A stretch of DNA of 64,000 nucleotides from Nitratidesulfovibrio sp. (GCF_040373385.1 NZ_JBDXXH010000002.1:310001-374000); one strand, 5' to 3'; numbered from the stretch's first letter, positions 40,913 to 49,869 are shown. Notes: a model not told the origin generated them from the letters alone. Numbers and translations: made by a program.

Positions 40913-43900
40913 ATGCGTTTGCGCCCCCTGCCGATCCTCCTGTGCATCGTGCTGCTTGCCGCTGGCGGCGGCTACGTGGCCTTGCGCCGCCTGATCGATT
41001 CCGAGGCGGCGGCACGCCAACTGGGTGAATCGCTCACCGCCCTCACCGGGCACGAAAGCCGGGTGCTGGGCGGAGTGCGGGTGATCTTCGACCCCGATCC
41101 CACGGTGGTGGCCCGCGACGTGGTCATGGACCAGGCCGCGCCATTCACCGGGCAGGAGCCGCTGTTTCGGGTGGACGAGGCACGCTTCAACCTGCGCCTT
41201 GCGCCGCTGTTTTCCGGTCGGGTGGAAGTGCACGGCGTGGAACTGGCCCGCCCGCAACTGGTGCTGCTGGCCGACGGTGAAGGCCGCAACGGCTGGGACG
41301 GACTGCTTGACCGCCTTGGCGGAAGCGCATCCACCCCGCCCCCCGTGCCGCAGGCGGATGGCGGTACCCCCGCCATCGATGCCGGGCAGGCCCGCACCGG
41401 TGGAGCCTTGGCCAGCGCGCCCGCCGCACCCTCCGTACCTTCCGGCATGTCCGGTACGCCCGGCACGCCAGTAGAGGTGCAAGACGCCGCACCGGCGTCC
41501 CGTGCGATACAAGACGCCGCACCGGCGTCCCCTGCGATGCAAGACGCCGCACCGGCGTCCCGTGCGGCAGAGGACGAGCCACGCATCGAAGCTCCGCCTC
41601 CTGCCCCATCCATATCCTGGTTCACCCCGGAAGTGGTGCTGACCGGCACCGCTGCCCTGCGCATCGACGGTGCCGACCTGCAATGGCGCAATACGGCCAC
41701 TGGCGCGCAATTGCGCGCCCGGGGCGTTGCTGTCGACCTGGTGGCCAAAAACGGCCGTCTGGCAGAGGCGGCGCTGCGCCGCGGCAGCCTGGAATGGATC
41801 GCCGAACCCCAGGCCCGGCCCGCCATGCTGCGCGACCTGGACGTGTCGTTCACCACGTCCGGCGGGGGATGGAGGGCGTTGCGCGACCTGTTGCAGGGAG
41901 CGCTGGAGGTGATGCCCCACCGCGAGGGAGCCGGACAGGGAAACTCCGCTGGTCCGGGGAATGTCACTGGTCCGGGGAATGTCACCGGGACGGGGAATGG
42001 CACCGGTCCGGGGAATGGCACCGGGGCGGGCTTTTCCACGGGGCTGGGCAACGCCGTGGGCCGGGGCGCAGGGAGCAGGGCGGGGGTGTTGCGCATGTCC
42101 TGCGTGTATGACGTGGCACCGGGCGTCACCGGATCGTTGGGTTTGGAGGCGGGCGTGTCCCATGCGGCACCGGGTGCTGCGCCCCCAATCCATGCGTCAT
42201 CGGGCATGGCCGGGCTGCTGCCCGCAGAGGTCCATGGTACGGCGCATGCGCGCGGCCACATGCCGCTGGGCGGTCAGGCCGTGCCCTTCGAGCTTGTGGT
42301 GCCGTTCGACGTGCAGCGCGGCGCAGACCCGCGCGTTACCGGCGCGCGTCTGCAACTGGAGCAGGACGCCCTGGAGGTGACCGCCAGTCTGGGCGGGCTT
42401 GGCTCTGCCGAAGCGGCGGTGCGGGGCACGGCGGAGGTGCGGCGGCTCAGCCTGCCGCGCTGGTTCGGCTTTGCGCGCAACCTGCCCGTGGGCTTGCAGC
42501 ACGCTTTGGACTCCCTTTCCGGGCATCTGGAATTTTCGCTGGACCGGCACGGGCTGAGCGTGCCGGTGTTGCAGGCCGAGGTGCTGGGCATGCCCCTGCG
42601 CGGTTCGGGCGGGGTGGCCGATTTCGCCGCGCCGGTCATCGCCATCGACGTGGCCGGGGCGGACATCGACGTGAACAGGGTGATGCCCGAACTGGCCGGG
42701 GCCGATCCGCACCCGCTGGTCCATTCCGGGCCGCCCGCCGTGGAAGCGTCCACCGGGAGGCATCGAGCGGCCCCGCAGGGCGGGGCCATTGCGGCGGACG
42801 ACATCCCGGACGTGGGCTATGACATCCGCGTGCGCGCGGAAAAGGCGCGCGGCTGGAAGTTCGACATGGGCGGACTGGCCTTCCGCTGCTCTCCCTCGCG
42901 CGAGGGCACGCTGCTGGAATTCTCCGCCGCCTCGTTCTACGGCGGCACGGCAAAGGCCCTGCTGGACATCGTGGACGACTATCGCCTGCAATTCACCGCA
43001 GCCGACGTGGCCCTGGCGCGCCCGGCGGTCATCGTGAGCGGGCGCGAATCCGCCGCCGGAAAGTTTGCGCTGAAGGCCGCATTGCGCGGGCAGGGCCACA
43101 GCCTGGGCGCCGTGGCCGCCGCCATGCGCGGCACGCTGGAGGCGCGCATCGACGACGGCTTTCTGCTGGTGTGGCGCAACGGCGTGCTGGAACGGCAGCC
43201 GTTCTCCCGGTTCGACCTGCGGGCCGAGGCCACCGGGCAGGGTCTGCCGGGCGGCAGGGTGCCCCCCAATCCCCCGGCGCGCCTGCCGTGGACCGGGGCC
43301 TGGCGGGCGGCCATGCGCACCCCCACCGGCACGGAATGGGAGGCCACGGCCAACGGGCCGTTGCTGTTCGACACGGCCACCGGCCTGCCCGTGGCTGCCG
43401 ACCGGCTGCCCGCAACGCTGCACCTTTCGCTGCCGCCCGCGCTGACCGACCTTGACCGCACGGTGGAGGCGCGGTTTGCCGGTCCGGTCCGCTTCGACTT
43501 CGACGCGGGCACCCTGAGCTCGGACCGCCTGGAGCTGGATTCACTCGGTGCGCGGGGTTCCCTGTCCCTCACCGCCACGGGCATGAACAAGGCCGCCACA
43601 TGGGCGGGCACCCTGTCCGCCCGCTTCGCGGACCCGCGCGCCACCCTGCTCGGTCTGGGCATTGCGCCGTGGCCGATGGGTGACGGCGCGTTGCGTACTG
43701 CGGAACTGTCCGCCGGTTTCCGCCAGTCCGGCAATACCTTCGACCTTTCCGACGCCCGGCTGGTGCTGGACGGGCAATCCGTATCGGGCAACGTTTCGCG
43801 CATTTCGGGCCAGCGCCCCCTGTGGCGGTTCAGCCTGCACGCCGATGCCTTCGACGCGGACCGCTATCTGGCCCCCCGCCAGGCAGACCCTGTGCCCGGC

Positions 43901-44776
43901 GAGCCGGAACCCGTGCCTTCCAACGATCCGCTGCACTATGCGTGGTTGCGTGCCTTCGATGCCGATGGACGCGTGTCAGTGGGACGCGGCACGTTCAAGC
44001 AACTGCACTTCAACGGGTTTACCGCGCCCATTCTGCTGCGTGACGGGCAGCTGGAGATTGGTCCCATCGCCTCCGGCTTCTATGGCGGCACACTGGGCGG
44101 CAGCATTCGCGCCACGGCGGGCGACGCGCTGGTCACCCGTCTTGTGCTGGATGCGCGCGACTTCGACCTGGAACCGGTGGGGCTGCGCTTTGCGGGCAAG
44201 GACTACGTGGGCGGCAAGGCCCTGCTGGTGCTGGACGTGCAGGGGCCCCTGCGCACCGAACTGGACATGCCCGCCGCCCTTTCCGGCACCTGGGCCTTCG
44301 AGGTGCACGACGGCTTCTACAGCACGCGCGGCAAGTCGAGCACGCCGGAAAAGTCCAAGACCCCGTTCTCAGAGGCGCGAGCCAGCGGTTACATGCGCAC
44401 CGGGGTGCTGCACAACGAGGATTTCACCCTGAACAGCCTGTTGCTGACCATGGTGGGGCGGGGTTGGGTGGACCTTGCGAAGAAGCGCATCGACTACACC
44501 ACCGACGTTTCGCTGGTGCGGGTGCCCACCTTTCCCATCCGCTTTCACGGCGACCTGCGCAAGCCGGAAACCAGCGTGCGCCAGACCGGCATCGTCACCG
44601 GCACCCTGGGGAATCTCGGCAGCACCGTGTTCGACCTGTTGGGCGGGGTCATCGGCATGCCGTTGCGGGTGCTGGAAGGCTTGCAGGACGCTGCGCGCGG
44701 CAACGGCACGACGCCCAACGGGCAACAGTCCGGGCAGCAGTCCGGCCAGCAGTCCGGGCAGCAGTCCGAGCAATAG
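40913..44776 (+). CDS. AsmA-like envelope protein
   Basis: 1287 aa from ATG 40913. N-terminal signal anchor (RLRPLPILLCIVLLAAGGGY) followed by the AsmA start (ALTGHESRVLGGVRVIFDPD... RVEVHGVELARPQLVLLADG). The C-terminal third has the AsmA/DUF3971-like beta segments (GRVSVGRGTFKQLHFNGFTA, IGPIASGFYGGTLGGSI). AsmA proteins sit between the membranes and are linked to lipid transport. In the middle are two low-complexity inserts (30-bp DNA repeats at 41480-41567 and GPGNVTG-type repeats at 41935-42030), and the protein ends in GQQSGQQSGQQSEQ. Confidence 0.85.
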   Translation: MRLRPLPILLCIVLLAAGGGYVALRRLIDSEAAARQLGESLTALTGHESRVLGGVRVIFDPDPTVVARDVVMDQAAPFTGQEPLFRVDEARFNLRLAPLFSGRVEVHGVELARPQLVLLADGEGRNGWDGLLDRLGGSASTPPPVPQADGGTPAIDAGQARTGGALASAPAAPSVPSGMSGTPGTPVEVQDAAPASRAIQDAAPASPAMQDAAPASRAAEDEPRIEAPPPAPSISWFTPEVVLTGTAALRIDGADLQWRNTATGAQLRARGVAVDLVAKNGRLAEAALRRGSLEWIAEPQARPAMLRDLDVSFTTSGGGWRALRDLLQGALEVMPHREGAGQGNSAGPGNVTGPGNVTGTGNGTGPGNGTGAGFSTGLGNAVGRGAGSRAGVLRMSCVYDVAPGVTGSLGLEAGVSHAAPGAAPPIHASSGMAGLLPAEVHGTAHARGHMPLGGQAVPFELVVPFDVQRGADPRVTGARLQLEQDALEVTASLGGLGSAEAAVRGTAEVRRLSLPRWFGFARNLPVGLQHALDSLSGHLEFSLDRHGLSVPVLQAEVLGMPLRGSGGVADFAAPVIAIDVAGADIDVNRVMPELAGADPHPLVHSGPPAVEASTGRHRAAPQGGAIAADDIPDVGYDIRVRAEKARGWKFDMGGLAFRCSPSREGTLLEFSAASFYGGTAKALLDIVDDYRLQFTAADVALARPAVIVSGRESAAGKFALKAALRGQGHSLGAVAAAMRGTLEARIDDGFLLVWRNGVLERQPFSRFDLRAEATGQGLPGGRVPPNPPARLPWTGAWRAAMRTPTGTEWEATANGPLLFDTATGLPVAADRLPATLHLSLPPALTDLDRTVEARFAGPVRFDFDAGTLSSDRLELDSLGARGSLSLTATGMNKAATWAGTLSARFADPRATLLGLGIAPWPMGDGALRTAELSAGFRQSGNTFDLSDARLVLDGQSVSGNVSRISGQRPLWRFSLHADAFDADRYLAPRQADPVPGEPEPVPSNDPLHYAWLRAFDADGRVSVGRGTFKQLHFNGFTAPILLRDGQLEIGPIASGFYGGTLGGSIRATAGDALVTRLVLDARDFDLEPVGLRFAGKDYVGGKALLVLDVQGPLRTELDMPAALSGTWAFEVHDGFYSTRGKSSTPEKSKTPFSEARASGYMRTGVLHNEDFTLNSLLLTMVGRGWVDLAKKRIDYTTDVSLVRVPTFPIRFHGDLRKPETSVRQTGIVTGTLGNLGSTVFDLLGGVIGMPLRVLEGLQDAARGNGTTPNGQQSGQQSGQQSGQQSEQ
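41480..41567 (+). repeat. In-frame 30-bp tandem repeat within the AsmA-like gene
   Basis: Three near-identical 30-bp units begin at 41480, 41510 and 41540 (CAAGACGCCGCACCGGCGTC is the conserved core), encoding a repeated QDAAPASRAI-type decapeptide. Confidence 0.85.
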
Positions 44777-44996
44777 ACCGGGGGACACCCGGCGGGGCGA
44801 CGGTCCTGCGGACGGCCGCCGGCAGGAACCCGTGGGTTCACCAGCCGGGTAACCTGCGCTGCCGGGGCCGGATGCCCTTCGCCTTCCCGTTTCCTCTCCC
44901 TTGTTCCCCCCTCCCTTGCACCTCCGTATTTCCCTGCGCTCTTCCCTCTTTCTTCCGCCGTTGCACACGTGCAGCCGGGTTGCGCGTTTTTCCTGT

Positions 44997-45016
44997 GTGT
45001 GCAATTTTATGCACAC
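44997..45016. promoter_or_regulatory. Palindrome, candidate enhancer-protein binding site
   Basis: GTGTGCA-ATTTTA-TGCACAC, perfect 7+7, about 150 nt before the kinase start and ~90 nt upstream of the sigma-54-like element. Position fits an upstream activating site for the NtrC-type regulator encoded by the operon (autoregulation), an inference. Confidence 0.5.
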
Positions 45017-45085
45017 CAGGGCGGTGAGTTGTGCCGTTTGTGCAAGGTGTTTTTCGTAACTACCCGGAAACACGTTGTGCACGAG

Positions 45086-45104
45086 TTGGCACGAGGTTTT
45101 CATG
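45086..45104 (+). promoter_or_regulatory. Weak sigma-54-like promoter element
   Basis: TTGGCACGAGGTTTTCATGC: the -24 part (TGGCACG) matches well, but the -12 part is TTTC rather than TTGC. It lies about 60 nt upstream of the kinase ATG. Confidence 0.3.
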
Positions 45105-45162
45105 CCAGTCCCCACGCCCGGCGTCTTGTGCAGCCGGGCTCGCATATCCCCAAGGACATTCC

Positions 45163-47304
45163 ATGGACATTGCCGACAAGAACACCGAGCGCAGCACCCT
45201 GATCATCGCGGTGATGGCGCTGGTGACCATCGGGCTCTCGCTCATCGTTTCCACCGGGCAGACCCTGAACCGCCAGGAAGAGGCGGGCACACAACACCTC
45301 ATCCTTACCGCCCGCTCGGTGTTGCAGGCGGTGGAAACCTCACTGCGGCGCGGGCTGTTCATGCGGCCCAACGGCCCCGGCCTGTTCAGCCCAGGCACGG
45401 CGGAGCTGTTCCGCGAACTGGAGCAGAGTGGCGACGTGCTGTTCGTGGGCATCATCGACCGGCAGGGGGGGCGGGTGCTGACCTCGCGCCCCACGCAGGA
45501 GTCGGGCGGCACACTGGTCTTTCCGCCCGAGGCATTGCAGGATCTGGCCCAGAAGGGCGAATGGCATGGCCGCGCCACCTTCGGCAAGCTGAGTGCCTAC
45601 GTGTACGGCAAGCGCATCCTGCCGCGCAGCCATACCCTGCTGCACGACCCGGAACTGGATGACGGCGAGCAGGTTCGCCCGGAGGCGGGGGGCGACGGAG
45701 GGGGGCCGCATGGTCCCAACTCGTCTGGCCCGTCTGGCCTGTCTGGTTCGCCCGGTTCGCCCGGTTCTTTCGGTCAGGGCGACTTTGCCTCGGACGATCC
45801 CGACCAGTTGCCCACCTTTCTGGTGGTGGGGCTGGACATGGCCAAGCACCTCGCCGTGTATCGGGGCTTTCGCCAGAACGCGCTGTTCCAGGCGGCGTAC
45901 ATCCTGGCGGCGGCGGTGTTCATCTGGGTGCTGACCATGAGCTTCCTGAAGCGCCGCGAGCAGGCGGGCCGTGCCGCCGTGCTGGAGCGATTCCAGGCCC
46001 GGCTGGTGGACAACCTGCCCGACGGCCTGCTGACCATCACCCAGGACAACGTGGTGCGCGCGGCCAACCCGGCGGCCCATGACATCCTGAAGGCCCGCGA
46101 CGGCAGTCTGGCGGGCACCGACGTGGCCGACCTGCCTCCCGAAATCGCCGGATGCATCGCGGGACCGGACAGCGGTGCCACGCCCGGCTGGGCCAACCGC
46201 ACCGTGGACGGCGCGCACCTGGAAATCCTTACCCTGCCCATTCGCGAAAGCGACGAGGAACACGACCGCCTCGTGATCATTCGCGACCGCACCCAGATCC
46301 GCGAACTGGAAAAGAGCCTGAGCGAGGCGGAAAAACTGGCCGCCGTGGGCACCCTGGCCGCCGGGGTCGCGCACGAGATACGCAACCCGCTTTCCGCCTT
46401 GCGGGGGTTTGCCCAGTATTTCGCCAAGAAGCTGGCGGGCAAGCAGCCGGACGAAAACTACGCCCAGACCATGGTGCGCGAGGCCGATCGCCTGAACCGG
46501 GTCATCACCGACCTGCTGTACCTGGCCAGGCCGCGCGCCATTGAGCCGCGCGAGGTCAGCCTGGGCCAACTGGCGGCGGAACTGGAAAGCCTGGTCCGCT
46601 TCGATGCGGGCAAGCTGGGGGTGCACATGCGCACCAGCCTGGGACCCGACCTGGTCATGGCCGACGAGGACGCCCTGAAGCAGGCCCTGCTGAACCTGGT
46701 CCTGAACAGCCTGGACGCGCTGGCGCAGTGCCCGCAACCCGTCGGTGGCGGCGGGCGCGAGGTCCACATCTCGTCCATGGCTGCTGACGGCGGTGTGTGG
46801 GTGTTCGTGCGCGACACCGGGCCGGGCATGAGCCGCGAGCAGCGCGAGCAGGCCTTTGAGCCGTTCTACACCACCAAGAAGAAGGGCACCGGCCTTGGCC
46901 TTGCCCTGGTGCACAAGACCATGCGCGACCACGGCGGCCGGGCGCAGATAGATTCCGAGGTGGGGCGCGGCACCACGGTGGCGCTGTTCTTTCCGGGGGC
47001 GGCATCTGCCGCCCGGCCCGGCAGGCACGGTGAGCAGAACGGCGCCGATGCCCAGGACGCAAGGGACGCCCAACGAGGCGGTGACCCGCTGGACCATGGC
47101 GCGGACATTCCGGCGGGCAATTGCCCCGGCGCGGCGGCCTTCGACATGGCCAAGACCCATGAGGGAGGACCCGACGGCACCACGCCGGGCAAGGACGCCC
47201 GGAACGAGGACGGCCACGGACACTCCGCGAAGTCTCCGGCGGAACAATCCCCGGCAGGCCAGGCCGCCACGGATACGGTCATCGACATAACCGAGGACAA
47301 ATGA
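45163..47304 (+). CDS. Sensor histidine kinase (ZraS/NtrB-like)
   Basis: 713 aa from ATG 45163. Two membrane helices, at ~12-32 (STLIIAVMALVTIGLSLIVS) and ~245-265 (AAYILAAAVFIWVLTMSFL), flank a ~210-residue periplasmic domain with a Ser/Gly/Pro-rich insert near 190-210. A PAS-like region is followed by the phosphoacceptor VAHEIRNPLSALRGF, then N box NLVLNSLDAL, G boxes VRDTGPGM and GTGLGLALV. A ~100-residue hydrophilic tail follows the ATPase domain and is not normal for the family. Its stop TGA overlaps the first ATG of the duplicated regulator start by one base. Confidence 0.92.
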   Translation: MDIADKNTERSTLIIAVMALVTIGLSLIVSTGQTLNRQEEAGTQHLILTARSVLQAVETSLRRGLFMRPNGPGLFSPGTAELFRELEQSGDVLFVGIIDRQGGRVLTSRPTQESGGTLVFPPEALQDLAQKGEWHGRATFGKLSAYVYGKRILPRSHTLLHDPELDDGEQVRPEAGGDGGGPHGPNSSGPSGLSGSPGSPGSFGQGDFASDDPDQLPTFLVVGLDMAKHLAVYRGFRQNALFQAAYILAAAVFIWVLTMSFLKRREQAGRAAVLERFQARLVDNLPDGLLTITQDNVVRAANPAAHDILKARDGSLAGTDVADLPPEIAGCIAGPDSGATPGWANRTVDGAHLEILTLPIRESDEEHDRLVIIRDRTQIRELEKSLSEAEKLAAVGTLAAGVAHEIRNPLSALRGFAQYFAKKLAGKQPDENYAQTMVREADRLNRVITDLLYLARPRAIEPREVSLGQLAAELESLVRFDAGKLGVHMRTSLGPDLVMADEDALKQALLNLVLNSLDALAQCPQPVGGGGREVHISSMAADGGVWVFVRDTGPGMSREQREQAFEPFYTTKKKGTGLGLALVHKTMRDHGGRAQIDSEVGRGTTVALFFPGAASAARPGRHGEQNGADAQDARDAQRGGDPLDHGADIPAGNCPGAAAFDMAKTHEGGPDGTTPGKDARNEDGHGHSAKSPAEQSPAGQAATDTVIDITEDK

Positions 47305-47411
47305 TGAAGCGACTTCTGGTCATCGACGACGAACCCGGCCACCGCCTGATGGTCCGCGCTGTCATGCCGGGCGCGGGCAACCGTGCTGCCAGCACCGAGG
47401 AAACGAGATGA
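47304..47411 (+). CDS. Micro-ORF 1: truncated REC-start peptide, 35 aa
   Basis: Starts at the ATG overlapping the kinase stop. It encodes the receiver beginning MKRLLVIDDEPGHRLMVRAV, diverges after MPGAGNRA and ends ASTEETR. Its TGA stop overlaps the ATG of the next copy (ATGA). It lacks the phosphorylated Asp and cannot be a receiver; a coupling or leader role is possible, or it is a neutral by-product of the duplication. Confidence 0.55.
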   Translation: MKRLLVIDDEPGHRLMVRAVMPGAGNRAASTEETR

Positions 47412-47515
47412 AGCGACTTCTGGTCATCGACGACGAACCCGGCCACCGCCTGATGGTCCGCGCTGTCATGCCGGGCGCGGGCAACCGTGCTGCCAGCACC
47501 GAGGAAACGAGATGA
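47408..47515 (+). CDS. Micro-ORF 2: identical 35-aa peptide
   Basis: Exact second copy of the preceding micro-ORF. Its stop overlaps the ATG of the full-length regulator at 47512 (ATGA). Translation could thus pass from kinase to micro-ORF 1, micro-ORF 2 and regulator by successive stop-start overlaps. Confidence 0.55.
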   Translation: MKRLLVIDDEPGHRLMVRAVMPGAGNRAASTEETR

Positions 47516-49173
47516 AGCGACTTCTGGTCATCGACGACGAACCCGGTCACCGCCTGATGGTCCGCGCTGTCATGGAGGACAGCGGCTGGAACGTGGAAGA
47601 GGCCGGTTCCGGCGAGGAAGGCCTGGAACTGCTGGCCCAGGACCGCGTGAACGTGGTGCTGCTGGACATGCGCATGCCCGGCATGGACGGGCAGGAGACC
47701 CTGGCCCGCATTCAGGAGATGTATCCCGGTCTGCCCGTGGTCATGCTGACCGCCTTCGGCACCGTGGGTTCCGCCGTGGTGGCCATGAAAAAGGGCGCCT
47801 TCGACTACCTGACCAAGCCTGCCGACAACGAGGAACTGACCGCCGTGCTTGAGAAGGCCTGGGACTTCGGCAGGCTGCTGGAAGAAAACGAGAACCTGCG
47901 CCGCCGCCTGAGCGACGACGACCCCACGGCGCCCATCGTGGGGGCCAGCCAGGCCATGTGCCGGGTGCGCGACTTCATCCGCCAGGCTGGCCCCAGCGAG
48001 GCCACCATCCTGGTCATGGGCGAATCGGGCACCGGCAAGGAGCTCATCGCCCAGGGCCTGCACGATGCCAGCAACCGTGCCGACCAGCCGCTGGTGAAGG
48101 TGAACTGCGCGGCCCTGCCCGGCCATCTGCTGGAAAGCGAACTTTTCGGGTACATGAAGGGGGCGTTCACCGGGGCCGTGCGCGACAAGCCGGGGCGCTT
48201 CCAACTGGCGCGCGGCGGCACGCTGTTTCTTGACGAAATAGGCGAACTGCCCCTGGAATTGCAGTCCAAGCTGCTGCGCGCCCTGCAGGAGCGCGTGGTG
48301 GAACCCCTGGGGGCGGTACGCCCGGTGCCCGTGGACGTGCGCATCATCGCCGCCACCAACCGCGACCTCAGGCGCGCGGCGGAAGCGGGCGAATTCCGCG
48401 AGGACCTCTTTTTCCGGCTCAACGTGCTGGAGGTGGTTTCCCCACCCCTGCGCGACCGGCTGGAGGACCTGCCCATGCTGGCCGGGCGGCTGCTGGAACG
48501 GCTGTGCCGCAAGAACAAGAAGGGCATCCGCAGCGTGAGTCCGGAATTTCTCGACGCACTGATGCGCTATTCCTGGCCCGGCAACGTGCGCGAACTGGAA
48601 AACGTGCTGGAGCGGGCGTTGATTCTCAGTCGCTCGGACACCCTGGGGCCGGACTCGCTGCCCGCGCAGGTGCTGGCGGAACGCCCAGATCGGTTGGACC
48701 GGCCGGATCGTTTGGACAGGCCGGATCGGTTGGACAGGCCGGACAGGTTGGACAGGCCGGACAGGTTGGACAGGCCGGACAGATCGGACCGGGCGGAACG
48801 TTGGGACAGGGCACAGGACAGGGCACAGGAACGCCAGCGGTCCGACAGGCCAGACATGTCTGACAGATCAGGCGCGGTTGACCGTCCCTTCGAGCGGCAG
48901 GGCAGGGGGTGGGGACCGGACACAATGCCCGGTGCGCAACGCGGCGATGCGGGCTGGCCCGGAGAGGGCGACGGCCCCATGTCAGGGGGCTACGGTGGCG
49001 GGGTGCCGGGGGCATACCCCGGCTCGTTGGACGACGCGGAGCGCGACGCCCTGCTGCGCGCGCTGGAAGTGCACGGCGGACATCGGGAACGCACGGCCGA
49101 TGCGCTGGGTATCAGTCGGCGTACCCTGCAATACAAGCTGAAGAAGTTCGGGTTGATCCGGCGCGGCATGTAG
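47512..49173 (+). CDS. Sigma-54-dependent response regulator (NtrC/ZraR-like)
   Basis: 553 aa. REC domain (~1-120) with acidic pair DDE and phospho-acceptor Asp52 (VVLLDMRMPGMDG) and Lys in YLTKPAD. The AAA domain has GESGTGKE (Walker A), GAFTGA (sigma-54 contact), FLDEIGELPL (Walker B) and the FRLNVLEVVSPPLRDR arm. A linker of RPDRLD repeats (~390-430) and a Gly-rich stretch lead to the Fis HTH (RTADALGISRRTLQYKLKKF). The linker is much longer than in ZraR/NtrC. It activates sigma-54 promoters when phosphorylated by the kinase upstream. Confidence 0.94.
   Translation: MKRLLVIDDEPGHRLMVRAVMEDSGWNVEEAGSGEEGLELLAQDRVNVVLLDMRMPGMDGQETLARIQEMYPGLPVVMLTAFGTVGSAVVAMKKGAFDYLTKPADNEELTAVLEKAWDFGRLLEENENLRRRLSDDDPTAPIVGASQAMCRVRDFIRQAGPSEATILVMGESGTGKELIAQGLHDASNRADQPLVKVNCAALPGHLLESELFGYMKGAFTGAVRDKPGRFQLARGGTLFLDEIGELPLELQSKLLRALQERVVEPLGAVRPVPVDVRIIAATNRDLRRAAEAGEFREDLFFRLNVLEVVSPPLRDRLEDLPMLAGRLLERLCRKNKKGIRSVSPEFLDALMRYSWPGNVRELENVLERALILSRSDTLGPDSLPAQVLAERPDRLDRPDRLDRPDRLDRPDRLDRPDRLDRPDRSDRAERWDRAQDRAQERQRSDRPDMSDRSGAVDRPFERQGRGWGPDTMPGAQRGDAGWPGEGDGPMSGGYGGGVPGAYPGSLDDAERDALLRALEVHGGHRERTADALGISRRTLQYKLKKFGLIRRGM
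48686..48790 (+). repeat. In-frame 18-bp repeats in the regulator linker
   Basis: About six degenerate 18-bp units of type CGGTTGGACAGGCCGGAT encode (RPDRLD)n between the AAA and HTH domains. Confidence 0.8.
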
Positions 49174-49189
49174 CCCGCCAGGAGGCGTC

Positions 49190-49771
49190 ATGAGCGGGTT
49201 GCGGCGAGTTTTCGTTGTTGCGGTGCTTGCTGTCGCGGCGGGCATCATGTCCGGGTGTTCCGGCGCAAGCATGCGGGCCTCGTCCCTGCTGGAGCAGGGG
49301 CGGTACGCAGAGGCGGCCACGGCGTATGCCCAGGTGAGTGCGGAAAATCCGTCCGACTGGCGGGCCGGGGTGCGCCATGGGTACGCCCTGTACCGGCTGG
49401 GCGACTACACCGCCGCCCGCGCCGTGCTGGCGCCGTTGATGGACGACTGGCGCCCGGCGGAATATGCGCGGTTCTGGTCGGGCATAGCGGCCATTGCCGC
49501 GCGCGACGGCGATGCGGCCCGCGCGGCGTGGGGCGGCTGGAGCACGGACAGGCTGGAGGTGCTGCGGGCGGTGCGCCCGCGCGTCGCGCTGCTGCGCAGC
49601 GACGAATTGGCCCTGGGACCACAGGCGGCGGACATGTACGCGCGCGAGGCCGCCCAGGCCAACGCCCTGGAAGAGATGAAGCGTTCGCGCGACATGTTCC
49701 GCCGTGGCATGGACAAGGGCGACGTGCCCGATCCGGCGCAGCCGCCTTCTCCCGTGGAATACCTGCCGTAG
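49190..49771 (+). CDS. TPR-like lipoprotein
   Basis: 193 aa from ATG 49190 (AGGAGG 4 nt upstream), 16 nt after the regulator stop, so in the same operon. Signal peptide with lipobox (VAVLAVAAGIMSGCSG). Two helix pairs of the tetratricopeptide kind follow (LLEQGRYAEAATAYAQVSAE, GYALYRLGDYTAARAVLAPL). It may be an outer-membrane-linked accessory of the stress response sensed by the two-component pair; not more can be said. Confidence 0.8.
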   Translation: MSGLRRVFVVAVLAVAAGIMSGCSGASMRASSLLEQGRYAEAATAYAQVSAENPSDWRAGVRHGYALYRLGDYTAARAVLAPLMDDWRPAEYARFWSGIAAIAARDGDAARAAWGGWSTDRLEVLRAVRPRVALLRSDELALGPQAADMYAREAAQANALEEMKRSRDMFRRGMDKGDVPDPAQPPSPVEYLP

Positions 49772-49869
49772 GGGCACCCCGGTTGCTGTCGGCTGGCGAT
49801 CGGGATGGGATTGGGGCGTGAGCCGGATCCGACGCCATAACGGACGAAGCGCAAAAACGCATGGCAGTA

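Larger units (their letters stand above)
44777..45162. other. 386-bp regulatory region upstream of the sensor kinase
   Basis: No gene. It contains a strongly pyrimidine-rich tract (44878-44962), a 20-bp palindrome (44997-45016), several TGCAC/GTGCA half-sites and a weak sigma-54-like element (45086-45104). Confidence 0.55.
47304..47573 (+). repeat. 104-bp exact tandem duplication of the regulator 5' end
   Basis: Units start at 47304, 47408 and 47512. The first two are complete and identical; the third matches for 62 bases (to the ATG at 47571-47573), with one change (GGTCAC for GGCCAC), before continuing as the real gene. Each complete unit ends in a segment (CGGGCGCGGGCAACCGTGCT and following) that is not in the gene. 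Confidence 0.95.
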
